Below, one piece after another: positions 41,457 to 49,983 of a stretch of DNA of 64,000 nucleotides. Below the pieces are notes generated by a model that saw only the letters and a program-made list of their open reading frames with translations, searched no databases and was not told where the DNA came from. Within the stretch, counting starts at the first letter, position 1. Each line of letters begins with the position of its first letter. Origin of the DNA: an uncultured Paracoccaceae bacterium (lineage in GTDB: Bacteria > Pseudomonadota > Alphaproteobacteria > Rhodobacterales > Rhodobacteraceae). The position numbers were made by a program, and so were the translations under genes. Location: the NCBI GenBank assembly GCA_947487205.1, contig CANKVU010000005.1:62001-126000 (forward strand), given 5' to 3'.

Positions 41457-42664
41457 GGCGCGTCGTCATCACCGGCGCCGGCACGATCAACGCGCTGGGC
41501 GCCTCGGTCCCCGCCACGCTCGAGGCGATGCGGGAGGGGCGGTGCGGCATCGGCCCGCTCGAGATCCGGGACATCGACCGGCTGACGGTGCAGATCGGGG
41601 CGCAGATCCGCGATTACGACGAGAGCGCGCATTTCAACCGCCAGCAGATCGCGCTCTACGACCGGTTCACCCAGTTCGCGCTGCTCTCCGCCGCCGAGGC
41701 GGTCGGCCAGTCCGGCCTCGTGTTCGAGGGCGAGCTCGCGGCGCGGGCCGGGGTGATCATGGGCACGTCGGGCGGCGGGCTGAACACCCAGGACGAGAAT
41801 TACCGCGTCGTCTACGAAGAGGGCAAGAACCGCGTGCATCCCTTCGTGGTGCCCAAGCTGATGAACAACGCCGCCGCGAGCCACGTCTCGATGCAGTGGA
41901 ACCTGCAAGGCCCGTCCTTCACCGTGGCCACCGCCTGCGCCTCGTCGAACCACGCGATGGGCCAGGCCTTCGCGATGATCCGCTCCGGCCTGGCCGACGC
42001 GATGGTGACGGGCGGGTCCGAGGCGATGCTGTGCTTCGGCGGCGTGAAGGCCTGGGAGGGCTTGCGCGTCATGTCGCGCGACGGATGCCGGCCGTTCTCG
42101 GCCACGCGCAACGGCATGGTCCAGGGCGAGGGCGCGGGCATGTTCGTCTTCGAGGAATACGAGCACGCGGCCGCCCGCGGGGCCGAGATCCTGGCCGAGG
42201 TGATCGGCTTTGCCATGACCTCGGACGCCGTCGACATCGTCATGCCGTCCAAGAAGGGCGCGGCGCGGGCGATCTCGGGCGCGCTGGCCGATGCGCGCAT
42301 CGACCGCGAGGCGGTCGGCTACATCAACGCCCACGGCACCGGCACGGCGGCCAACGACAAGACCGAATGCGCCGCCGTCGCCGACGCGTTCGGCAAGCAC
42401 GCGAACGACCTGATGATCTCCTCCACCAAGTCGATGCACGGCCACCTCATCGGCGGGACGGGGGCGGTGGAACTTCTGGCCTGCATCATGGCGCTGCGCG
42501 ACGGCGTGGTGGCGCCCACGATCGGCTACGAGGAGCCCGACCCCGAATGCGCGCTGGACGTGGTTCCCAACGAGGCGCGCGAGGCGCGCGTCGAGGTCGC
42601 GTTGTCGAATGCCTTCGCCTTCGGGGGGCTGAACGCCGTGCTGGCGCTCCGCGCGGCGCCGTGA
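41453..42664 (+). CDS. Beta-ketoacyl-ACP synthase, FabF/NodE-like
   Basis: Condensing enzyme of 403 residues with the Cys-His-His triad: Cys162 in VATACASSNHA, His in INAHGTGT and His in KSMHGHLIGGTGAVE. The start is GTG 41453, overlapping the ACP stop (GTGA), and the end overlaps the Dabb gene (GTGA), so all three are translationally coupled. Compared with housekeeping FabF it has a short N-terminus and unusual segments (GGLNTQDENYRVVYEEGKNRVHP). It probably works with the adjacent ACP on acyl chains for lipid A. Confidence 0.9.
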   Translation: MRRVVITGAGTINALGASVPATLEAMREGRCGIGPLEIRDIDRLTVQIGAQIRDYDESAHFNRQQIALYDRFTQFALLSAAEAVGQSGLVFEGELAARAGVIMGTSGGGLNTQDENYRVVYEEGKNRVHPFVVPKLMNNAAASHVSMQWNLQGPSFTVATACASSNHAMGQAFAMIRSGLADAMVTGGSEAMLCFGGVKAWEGLRVMSRDGCRPFSATRNGMVQGEGAGMFVFEEYEHAAARGAEILAEVIGFAMTSDAVDIVMPSKKGAARAISGALADARIDREAVGYINAHGTGTAANDKTECAAVADAFGKHANDLMISSTKSMHGHLIGGTGAVELLACIMALRDGVVAPTIGYEEPDPECALDVVPNEAREARVEVALSNAFAFGGLNAVLALRAAP

Positions 42665-42954
42665 TCCGCCATGTCGTCCTGTTCAGCGCCCGGCGCCGCG
42701 CGGACGTGGAGACGATCGCGCGGACCTTGCGGGGCTATTCCGAGATCCCGGGCGTGCAGGCGCTGGAGGTGGGCCTGAACCGCAAGTCCGATCCCCTCTC
42801 GGACGAGGCGGACGTGGTGCTGACCGCGCTCTTCGCCGACGACGCGGCGCTGGCGTCCTACAAGGCCCATCCGATCTATCTGGCGGGGATCGCGGCGATC
42901 CGGCCCTTGCGGGACATGCGGATCGCCGCGGATTTCGTGGTCGGGGCGGGCTGA
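42661..42954 (+). CDS. Dabb (stress-responsive A/B barrel) protein
   Basis: A 97-residue dimeric alpha-beta barrel-type protein: IRHVVLFSARRRADVETIARTL, then VQALEVGLNRKSDPLSDEADVVLTALFADDAALASYKAHPIY, matching the Dabb family. Plant members include polyketide-shaping cyclases, most bacterial ones are uncharacterised. It starts at GTG 42661 overlapping the synthase stop. Being coupled to an ACP and a KAS makes an acyl- or polyketide-related role plausible, but that is inference from context. Confidence 0.82.
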   Translation: MIRHVVLFSARRRADVETIARTLRGYSEIPGVQALEVGLNRKSDPLSDEADVVLTALFADDAALASYKAHPIYLAGIAAIRPLRDMRIAADFVVGAG

Positions 42955-42976
42955 GCGACCGCCCCGGGGCCGCAAC

Positions 42977-43696
42977 CTACCGGGCGTTGGCCTCGGCCAC
43001 GGCGTCGTAGCCGGCGGTGAAGCCCGACAGGGAGATGACGAGGTTGATCTCCTGGTCGGGGGCGGCGGCGGGCACGATCGTCAGCTGCGCCTCGGCGCCG
43101 CGGCGGAATTGCTGCACTTCCGCCTGGGTGAGGCCGATCCGCGCGAAGCAGCCCTGCTGGGCGCAGAAGTCGAACGGATAGCGCTTGGCCTGGCCGCCAT
43201 CGACCGACAGGCGGATGTTGCGGGTCAGCAGCGTTTCGAGCGGCGTGATGATGGTCGACCCGGCGGCGGCCTCGCGACCCGCGGGCAGGGGGAACACGCT
43301 CATCTCGGCGACCGCGTTGCCCTCCTGGTCGCGCAGGAGCTGATAGAGCTGGCACGGATCGGTCCCGTCCTCGGTGCGCACGCAGCGCTGCTCCCAGGCG
43401 TCGAACTCGCCCTCGACATAGGTGCTGCCGGGCTGGTCGCCCTCGTTCGCGGGCTCGCCCATGCTGAGGTTGTCGGTGCCCGACGGCTCGACCAGGTCGG
43501 TCTGGGCCTCGTCCTCGGCGCCGTCCTCCTCGCCGGAGGGCGCCGCGTCGGGGGCGGTGTCGGTCTCGGCTTCGACGCCCGCGGGCGCGCTCTGCTGGGT
43601 CGATGGCTCTTCTGCGCCGTCTTCTTCCTGCGCCCAGGCCGGGCCGGAGAGGGCAAGAAGAGCGACGGCCGAGAGGGTTTTCAGTAGGTTGGGCAT
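42977..43696 (-). CDS. Invasion-associated locus B (IalB) family protein with acidic linker
   Basis: A 239-residue periplasmic protein. Signal peptide (TLSAVALLALSGPAWA), a roughly 65-residue acidic, disordered stretch rich in Glu, Asp, Ala and Pro, then the IalB domain: FDAWEQRCVRTEDGTDPCQLYQLL, EMSVFPLP, ITPLETLLTRNIRLSVDGG, and FDFCAQQGCFARIGL with paired Cys. IalB was named from Bartonella erythrocyte invasion, but the family is widespread in free-living alphaproteobacteria and its function there is unknown. It is convergent with the Dabb gene. Confidence 0.85.
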   Translation of the reverse strand: MPNLLKTLSAVALLALSGPAWAQEEDGAEEPSTQQSAPAGVEAETDTAPDAAPSGEEDGAEDEAQTDLVEPSGTDNLSMGEPANEGDQPGSTYVEGEFDAWEQRCVRTEDGTDPCQLYQLLRDQEGNAVAEMSVFPLPAGREAAAGSTIITPLETLLTRNIRLSVDGGQAKRYPFDFCAQQGCFARIGLTQAEVQQFRRGAEAQLTIVPAAAPDQEINLVISLSGFTAGYDAVAEANAR

Positions 43697-43789
43697 CGAC
43701 GCGGTTCACCTGCTGTTGCTGTTCGGATCTTCCCGCGCCTTAGCAGGTCGGATCGGGCATGTCAGGTCGGATTTGCACCCCGGACGAGA

Positions 43790-43814
43790 AAGGGACCCCG
43801 GTGAGGGGTCCCTT
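43790..43814 (-). terminator. Terminator between penicillin acylase and IalB genes
   Basis: AAGGGACCCC (43790-43799) pairs with GGGGTCCCTT (43805-43814), loop 5 bases. On the minus strand it is followed by TCTCG after TTT, so it fits the end of the acylase transcript. Confidence 0.65.
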
Positions 43815-43945
43815 ATCCGAAGTCGTTTCCCTGGCGGACTGGCCGGCCTTTGTGATTGGCGCCACGGTAATGCGGGGCTCGCGGACGGTCAAGCGGGCTG
43901 ACAGGCCCCCCGCCGGCGGCGATCCCGCCGGCCATCGCCCGCGCC

Positions 43946-46435
43946 TCACTCGCCGACGCCCGCCTCCGACGGGACCAGGGTGGTGACGCCCACCCCGCCC
44001 GCGCGGGCCAGGTCGGGGTCGAGCGTCATGGGCACGTATTCCCCGCGCCGCCAGAGCTGGCCCAGGTCGTCGTAATGGCGGCTGAGCGGATGGCCCGATT
44101 GCCCGGTCGCGATCACGAAGACAGACGAATCCGGGTCGGCGAAATCGTAGGTCCCGCGATAGCCCGCGCCGGCGACGTTGGTGAACGGCCGGGGCCCGGT
44201 TCCCTGCGTCACGCCGCGCAGCAGGGTGTTGTCGCCGCCGCTGACCGATTGGCGGATATTGACGAACCAGCCGAGGCCCGGAACCTCTCCCAGGACCGGG
44301 TGATCGTGGAGCGCCTGGTGCGCGTCGCCCCAGCGCAGCGATTCCAGCGCCGTGCCGTAGGTCTCGGAGATCTCCACCAGCGCGTCGTCGAGCGCGAGCC
44401 GCGCCATGTCGGTGCAGGTCTCCCGCTCCGCCGAGCGGACCACGTTGCACCAGGCGGCGGCCCCGCCCACGTCCCGGAACACCCGTTCGATGAACAGCGG
44501 CTCGAGGCGCTCGAAGGCGTCGGCGAGCGGGCCGAGCTCGTCGCGGATGAGCCGGTCCTGGAGCGCGCGCATCCACGCGGCGTAGAGGAGCGGTTCCGGC
44601 AGGTGCTCGCTCATCTCGCCGTTCCAGCTCGCCAGCAGGGTCAGCGCGCGCTGGCGCAGCCGCTCGGGGGTTCCCTCGGCCGCCGCTTCGCCCGTGAACC
44701 ACAGATCCGCGCCGACCAGCGGCAGAAGCGCCCGCGCGGTCGGGCTGACGGTGTCGAGCTGGGCCTCCATGAAGCTTTCGCGGGTATGCACCTCGCGGCT
44801 CTGCATCAGCCGGCGCCAGCGCTGGATGCGCTGGGTGTCGCCCCAGTGATAGGACATGTGTTCGGGGAAGGGGCGGTCGATGACCTTGTTGTTGGTGTTC
44901 CCCAGGATGGCGCCCGCGGGGTCCACGAATTCGGGGTTGTCCTCGTAGGGCAGACGCCCGTCCCACCGGTTCCGGGCCAGCCAGCCGGGCGTCGGCAGGC
45001 GGCCCTTCGACTGGTGCTCGACGTTCCGGCGGGGCAGGGCGCCGATCGTCTTCATCGCGATCGAGGAGTCGTCGGCCAGCATCAGGTTCTGGGACGGGGC
45101 AAGGAACCCGCGCGCCGCCGCGATCCCCTCCTCGACGCTCTTCGCCGCCATGAGGCGCAAGGCCGCCATCATCGACGTGTCGCGCGGCGACAGCGCCGTC
45201 CAGGACAGCGAGGCGACGTGGCCCGGCGGGGTGATCGTGCCGAGGTTCCAGTGCCGCCCGGGCAGGATCGGTCCGTTCTCGGACCAGCGCAGCGTCAGCG
45301 TGATGTCGTCGCCGTCCTTGACCTTCACCACCGAGGGGCGGGAGATCAGCGGCGCGTATCCGTCGGGCGTCAGCACCCGGGTGGGATCCTCGGGGTCCAG
45401 CCGCTCGATATGGACATCCATGTCGTCGGCATAGGACGAGGTCAGCCCCCAGCCCAGGTCGGCCGACCGCCCGAGCAGCACCGCGGGCATCCCCGGGATC
45501 GTGGCCCCGATTACCCCGCCCGAGGACAGCTCCAGCCGGGCGAGGTACCAGATCGAGGGGGCGCTCAGGTCCAGATGGGGGTCGTTGGCCAGAAGCGTGC
45601 CGCCCGTGGCCGAGCGCGCCGGCCCCGCCGCCCACGCGTTCGAGGCGCCTCCCATGCCCCGCTTAGCCAGGGGGGAAAGGGCGCCCCGCCCGTCGTCGGG
45701 CGCCGCGGCGGCGAGGCGCCGCGCCGCCGCGCCGGGAAGGAGCGCGGAATATTCGGGCAGGGCCGCAAGTCCCGATCCGGGCGCGTCGGGCATGATGTCC
45801 GCAAGCCGGTCTTCGTCCTCCAGCGCCAGCGAGGTCCGCGCGCGCAGCACCTCCTCGGAGACGTGGGAGGCCAGCTGCAGCGACATCATCTTGATCACCG
45901 CCAGGCTGTCGGCGGGCTGCCAGGGCGCGATCCGGGGCGGGAACAGCCAGAATTCCGGCGCGCCCCGTCCCAGCCCCTCGCGGTTCACCTGCGCGATCCG
46001 GGCGTTCACCCCGGCGGCATAGGCCTCGAGAGCCGCCAGCGTCGGCGCGTCCTGCGCCGCGACCGAGCGCTGGGCGAGGGGATAGAGGTCGAGCCGCCGC
46101 ATCAGCTCGTCCGTGCGCAGGGTCCGCGCCCCGAAGATCTCGCTCAACCGTCCCTGCGCGGTGCGCCGCATCAGCGTCATCTGCCACAGCCGGTCCTGCG
46201 CGTGGGCGAAGCCCAGCCCGTAGAAGACATCCGCGTCGCTCTCGCCGAAGATGTGGGGCACGCTGGCGGTGTCGCGGACGATCTCGACCGGGGCGGTGAT
46301 TCCCGCGACCTCGACGCGCGCCTCGTAATCGGGCAGGCTGCGCGAGACGAACCAGTAGGCGAGGCCGATCCCCAGCGCCGCCAGCGCCGCAAGCGCCAGG
46401 AAGATGCGGAGCAGCCAGCGGAACGTGGTGGCCAT
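43946..46435 (-). CDS. Penicillin acylase family (Ntn) amidase
   Basis: Self-processing N-terminal-nucleophile hydrolase; relatives cleave penicillins, acyl-homoserine lactones or other amides. The 829-residue precursor has an N-terminal membrane anchor/signal (residues 8-30, FLALAALAALGIGLAYWFV), alpha-chain strings VPHIFGESDADVFYGLGFAHAQDRLWQM, and the predicted autocleavage site before the nucleophile Ser in GMGGASNAW, followed by LLANDPHLDL and the beta-chain GGDNTLLRGV. Substrate is not readable; quorum-signal degradation is only one option. ATG 46435 has GGAGAC before it. It is divergent from a dehydrogenase gene. Confidence 0.9.
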   Translation of the reverse strand: MATTFRWLLRIFLALAALAALGIGLAYWFVSRSLPDYEARVEVAGITAPVEIVRDTASVPHIFGESDADVFYGLGFAHAQDRLWQMTLMRRTAQGRLSEIFGARTLRTDELMRRLDLYPLAQRSVAAQDAPTLAALEAYAAGVNARIAQVNREGLGRGAPEFWLFPPRIAPWQPADSLAVIKMMSLQLASHVSEEVLRARTSLALEDEDRLADIMPDAPGSGLAALPEYSALLPGAAARRLAAAAPDDGRGALSPLAKRGMGGASNAWAAGPARSATGGTLLANDPHLDLSAPSIWYLARLELSSGGVIGATIPGMPAVLLGRSADLGWGLTSSYADDMDVHIERLDPEDPTRVLTPDGYAPLISRPSVVKVKDGDDITLTLRWSENGPILPGRHWNLGTITPPGHVASLSWTALSPRDTSMMAALRLMAAKSVEEGIAAARGFLAPSQNLMLADDSSIAMKTIGALPRRNVEHQSKGRLPTPGWLARNRWDGRLPYEDNPEFVDPAGAILGNTNNKVIDRPFPEHMSYHWGDTQRIQRWRRLMQSREVHTRESFMEAQLDTVSPTARALLPLVGADLWFTGEAAAEGTPERLRQRALTLLASWNGEMSEHLPEPLLYAAWMRALQDRLIRDELGPLADAFERLEPLFIERVFRDVGGAAAWCNVVRSAERETCTDMARLALDDALVEISETYGTALESLRWGDAHQALHDHPVLGEVPGLGWFVNIRQSVSGGDNTLLRGVTQGTGPRPFTNVAGAGYRGTYDFADPDSSVFVIATGQSGHPLSRHYDDLGQLWRRGEYVPMTLDPDLARAGGVGVTTLVPSEAGVGE

Positions 46436-46518
46436 GGGAGTCTCCGGCAGGGCCGGTTGACCGGCGGTTCGGGGGAATTAGGACCAGCACTAGACAATCG
46501 GACAGGCGAGGTGAAGGC

Positions 46519-47397
46519 ATGGCGCGGGTGACATTTCTCGGACTGGGCGTGATGGGATATCCCATGGCGGGCCACCTGAAGGCGGCGGGGCACGACGTGA
46601 CCGTCTACAACCGGACCGAGGCCAAGGCGAAGTCCTGGGTGTCCGACCATGGCGGCGCCTCGGCGCCGACGCCGGCCGAGGCGGCGACGGCCTCGGAATT
46701 CGTCTTCGCCTGCGTGGGCAACGACGCCGACCTGCGCGCGGTCTGCACGGGGCCCGAAGGCGCCTTCGCGGGGATGGGCGAGGGCACGGTCTTCGTCGAT
46801 CACACGACCGTCTCGGCCGCCGTCACGCGCGAGATGGCCGAGGCGGCGGAGGCGCGCGGCGTCGCCTATGTGGACGCGCCGATCTCGGGCGGGCAGGCGG
46901 GGGCCGAGAACGGCCAGCTCTCGATCATGTGCGGCGGGCCCCAGGACGCGTTCGACCGCGCCCTGCCGGTGATGGAATGCTACGCCAAGATCTGCCGTCG
47001 GATCGGCGAGACGGGCGCCGGGCAGACCACGAAGATGTGCAACCAGATCGCCATCGCCGGGCTGGTCCAGGGATTGTCCGAGGCGCTGCATTTCGCCGAG
47101 CGCGCGGGCCTCGACGGCCGCGCGGTGGTGGAGGTGATCAGCCAGGGTGCGGCGGGATCGTGGCAGATGCAGAACCGCTACGAGACCATGCTCGACGACA
47201 AGTTCGACCACGGCTTCGCCATCGACTGGATGCGCAAGGATCTGGGCATCTGCCTCAGCACCGCCGACGAGATCGGCGCGCCGCTGCCCGTGACCGCGCT
47301 GGTGGACCAGTTCTACAAGGACGTCCAGGCGATGGGCGGCAGCCGCTGGGACACCTCGGCCCTGATCGCGAGGCTCCGCAGGCTGTCGCAGGGCTGA
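46519..47397 (+). CDS. NAD(P)-dependent beta-hydroxyacid dehydrogenase (HIBADH-like)
   Basis: A 292-residue member of the 3-hydroxyisobutyrate/tartronate semialdehyde reductase family. Signatures: Rossmann GLGVMGYPMAGHL, substrate loop DAPISGGQAGAENGQLSIM, catalytic Lys in GAGQTTKMCNQI and a helical C-terminal domain (FDHGFAIDWMRKDLGI). The exact substrate among 3-hydroxyisobutyrate, glyoxylate or succinic semialdehyde is not decidable from sequence; Asn-Arg-Thr after beta-2 (YNRTEAK) suggests NADP(H). ATG 46519 follows AGGCGAGGTGAAGG. Confidence 0.9.
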   Translation: MARVTFLGLGVMGYPMAGHLKAAGHDVTVYNRTEAKAKSWVSDHGGASAPTPAEAATASEFVFACVGNDADLRAVCTGPEGAFAGMGEGTVFVDHTTVSAAVTREMAEAAEARGVAYVDAPISGGQAGAENGQLSIMCGGPQDAFDRALPVMECYAKICRRIGETGAGQTTKMCNQIAIAGLVQGLSEALHFAERAGLDGRAVVEVISQGAAGSWQMQNRYETMLDDKFDHGFAIDWMRKDLGICLSTADEIGAPLPVTALVDQFYKDVQAMGGSRWDTSALIARLRRLSQG

Positions 47398-47507
47398 GCG
47401 CGCGCGGCCCGCACGAGGATGACAGCGCCGGCCGCCCGGGATAGGGTTAACACCGAGCGGCCGGCGACAGGCCGTCCAGAGGCATCGGCAGTGCAAAGGA
47501 CATCTCC

Positions 47508-48062
47508 ATGACGAACCTCACGAGGCGCGCCCTCCTGCTCGGCGCGGGGGCCGCGGGCCTGGCGGCCTGCGACAACGGCATCGGCTCGAACGGGGCGGCG
47601 ACGATCGACGCCCGGGTCGCCTCGACCCAGAGCTATCTCCATTCCGCCTATCCCTCGACCGTGCAGCTGAACGAGAAGGCCGCGGGAACGCTCGTCATGC
47701 CGCTGATGACCAAGGCGGCGCTGGGCGCGGGGGGCGCGTTCGGACGCGGGGCCCTGTCCGTCGACGGGGCGACGATCGACTATTACTCCGCCGCGCAGGC
47801 GAGCCTCGGCTTCCAGCTCGGCGCGCAGCAATACGCCCACGTCCTCTACTTCATGACGAACGACGCGCTCTACGATTTCCGGACCTCGCCGGGATGGACC
47901 GCTGGCGCCGACATCGAATACGCGCTGAACGACCGGGGGGCGAACCTGTCGGCCTCGACGGTGACGCAGCTGTCGCCGGTGATCGGGGTGGTGTTCGGCC
48001 AGGCAGGGCTGCTGGCCGGGGCGTCGCTCGCGGGGACCAAGTACACGCGCATCATCCCTTGA
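47508..48062 (+). CDS. YSC84/SYLF-domain lipoprotein with Tat-like signal
   Basis: A 184-residue protein with a twin-arginine stretch (LTRRALLLGAGAAGLAAC) ending in a lipobox Cys, so a Tat-exported lipoprotein is likely. The mature part has the bacterial SYLF/YSC84 lipid-binding pattern: LNEKAAGTLVMPLMTKAALGAGGAFGRGAL, YYSAAQASLGFQLGAQQYAHVLYFMTNDAL and GVVFGQAGLLAGASLAGTKYTRI. The function is unknown; relatives bind phosphoinositides in eukaryotes. It stands alone upstream of ppiD on the same strand. Confidence 0.85.
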   Translation: MTNLTRRALLLGAGAAGLAACDNGIGSNGAATIDARVASTQSYLHSAYPSTVQLNEKAAGTLVMPLMTKAALGAGGAFGRGALSVDGATIDYYSAAQASLGFQLGAQQYAHVLYFMTNDALYDFRTSPGWTAGADIEYALNDRGANLSASTVTQLSPVIGVVFGQAGLLAGASLAGTKYTRIIP

Positions 48063-48120
48063 GACGACCGCCCCCTTCGCCTACACCCGCCGGGACGTTT
48101 TTCCCGCGCAGGAGGACCAC

Positions 48121-49983
48121 ATGGCGAAGGGCGCCAGGAATTCGATCAGCAAGGCCGTCGTCTATGTCGTCCTGCTGCTGCTGATCGTCGGCCTCGCGGG
48201 GTTCGGGGCCACGAATTTCGGCGGCTCGACCCAGGTCGTGGGGTCGGTCGGCGACACCGAGATCGGCCTCGACCGCTACGCCCGCGCCCTGCAGCAGGAA
48301 CTCCGCGCGATCGAGGCCGAGACGGGCGAGCGGTTGCCCATCGCCGAGGCGCGCGAGCGCGGCGTCGATCGGGTGGTGCTGCAGAACCTCGTCTCCCTGA
48401 CCGCGCTGGAGGACGAGGCCGACGACCTGGGCCTGTCGGTGGGTGATGCCGTCGTCGCCGAGCAGGTGCGCCAGATCCCGGCATTCCAGGGCATGGACGG
48501 GTCCTTCGACCGCGAGGCGTACCGCTTCGCGCTCGAACAGGCCGGGCTGTCGGCCTCGGAATTCGAGGCGCAGCTGCGCGCCGAGACGGCGCGGTCGATC
48601 CTGCAGGGCGCGCTGGTCGCGGGGATCCAGCCGCCCGGGACCTTCGTCGACACGCTCTACGCCTATGCCCGCGAGGCGCGGGACCTGACCTTCGTCACCT
48701 TCGGCCCGGACGACCTCGACGAGGCCGTGCCGGAGCCGGACGAGTCGGACTTGACCGCCTATTACGAGGCCAACGAGGATCTCTTCACGCTGCCGCGGCG
48801 CAAGCGCATCACCTATGCCTGGGCCACGCCCGAGATGCTGACCGGCACGGTCGAGGTGAGCAAGGACGCCCTTCGGCGCCTCTACGAGGAGCGGTCGGCG
48901 GAATACGACCAGCCCGAGCGCCGCCTGCTCGAGCGCCTGGTCTTCGAGGACATGGCGGCGGCCGAGGCGGCGCAGGCCGCCCTCGAGGCCGGGGAGACGG
49001 ATTTCGACACCCTGATCGCGGATCGCGGCCTGGAGACCTCGGACGTGGATCTGGGCACCCGGTCGCGGCAGGATCTCGGCCCGGCAGGCGAGGCGGTCTT
49101 CGGCCTGGACCAGCCGGGCATCGCCGGCCCGGTGGACACGCCGCTGGGGCCCGCCCTCTTCCGCGTCAACGCCATCCTCTCCGCCCAGACCATCCCCTTC
49201 GAGGAGGCGCGGCCCGACCTGCGGGACGAATACGCGGTGAGCGCCGCCCAGCGGGAGCTGCGGGACACGCGCGAGCCCGTGGCCGACCTTCTGGCCGGGG
49301 GAGCGACCCTGGAGGAGATCGCGGCGGAGACCTCGCTGCAGCTGGGCGAGACGGTGTGGAGCCCGGGCGAGGCCAGCGCCGCCGGGGCCGATATCGACGC
49401 CTACGAGGCGTTCCGGGCCGCCGCGCTGGAGGCCGAGCCGGGCGATTTCCCCGAGATCGCGGAATTGTCCGATGGCGGCCTCTTCGCGCTGCGCGTGGAC
49501 GAGGTGCTGGAGCCCGAATTGCAGCCCCTCGACGCGGTGCGCGCCGAAGTCGTCCAGGGCTGGACGGCCGAGGCGGTGCGGGCGCGGCTGATGGAGCGGA
49601 CGCGGGCGGCGATGGAGGCGATCCGCGACGGCACGCCCGCCTCCGAGGTCGGCGGCACGCTGCGGCGCGAGGCCGACGTGCAGCGCGACGAGACGCTGGA
49701 GGGCCTGCCGCCGCGCCTGATCGAGGCCGCCTTCGCCCTGGACGAAGGCGCGGCGGACGCCCTGCCGACGCCGGACGGCGCGGCGATCGTGATGGTCGAT
49801 GCCGTGACCATGCCCGGCGACGCCACCGAGGAGGCGCAGGCGGTCAAGCAGGGCGTGCGGCAGGCGGCCGGGCAGGGCATCGCCGGAGACATCACGCAGG
49901 CCTTCACCCGCGCGATCGAGGCGCAGAAGGGGATCTCGCTCGACCAATCGGCCGTCAACGCCGTCCTGTCCCAGTTCAACTGA
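48121..49983 (+). CDS. ppiD: Inner-membrane periplasmic chaperone PpiD (SurA-N/parvulin type)
   Basis: Membrane-anchored folding factor at the exit of the Sec translocon. The 620-residue product has one N-terminal helix (residues 12-33, AVVYVVLLLLIVGLAGFG), a SurA_N-type domain (VGDTEIGLDRYARALQQEL; FQGMDGSFDREAYRFALEQAGLS), and a degenerate parvulin region (residues 270-360) lacking clear catalytic motifs, as in most PpiD. ATG 48121 has AGGAGG 5 bp upstream. The last base of its stop is the first base of the trpE start (TGATG). Confidence 0.9.
   Translation: MAKGARNSISKAVVYVVLLLLIVGLAGFGATNFGGSTQVVGSVGDTEIGLDRYARALQQELRAIEAETGERLPIAEARERGVDRVVLQNLVSLTALEDEADDLGLSVGDAVVAEQVRQIPAFQGMDGSFDREAYRFALEQAGLSASEFEAQLRAETARSILQGALVAGIQPPGTFVDTLYAYAREARDLTFVTFGPDDLDEAVPEPDESDLTAYYEANEDLFTLPRRKRITYAWATPEMLTGTVEVSKDALRRLYEERSAEYDQPERRLLERLVFEDMAAAEAAQAALEAGETDFDTLIADRGLETSDVDLGTRSRQDLGPAGEAVFGLDQPGIAGPVDTPLGPALFRVNAILSAQTIPFEEARPDLRDEYAVSAAQRELRDTREPVADLLAGGATLEEIAAETSLQLGETVWSPGEASAAGADIDAYEAFRAAALEAEPGDFPEIAELSDGGLFALRVDEVLEPELQPLDAVRAEVVQGWTAEAVRARLMERTRAAMEAIRDGTPASEVGGTLRREADVQRDETLEGLPPRLIEAAFALDEGAADALPTPDGAAIVMVDAVTMPGDATEEAQAVKQGVRQAAGQGIAGDITQAFTRAIEAQKGISLDQSAVNAVLSQFN

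Noticed and set aside
44075-46531. 818-codon ORF opposite the penicillin acylase
   Set aside because: Shadow frame without homology; the acylase is intact.
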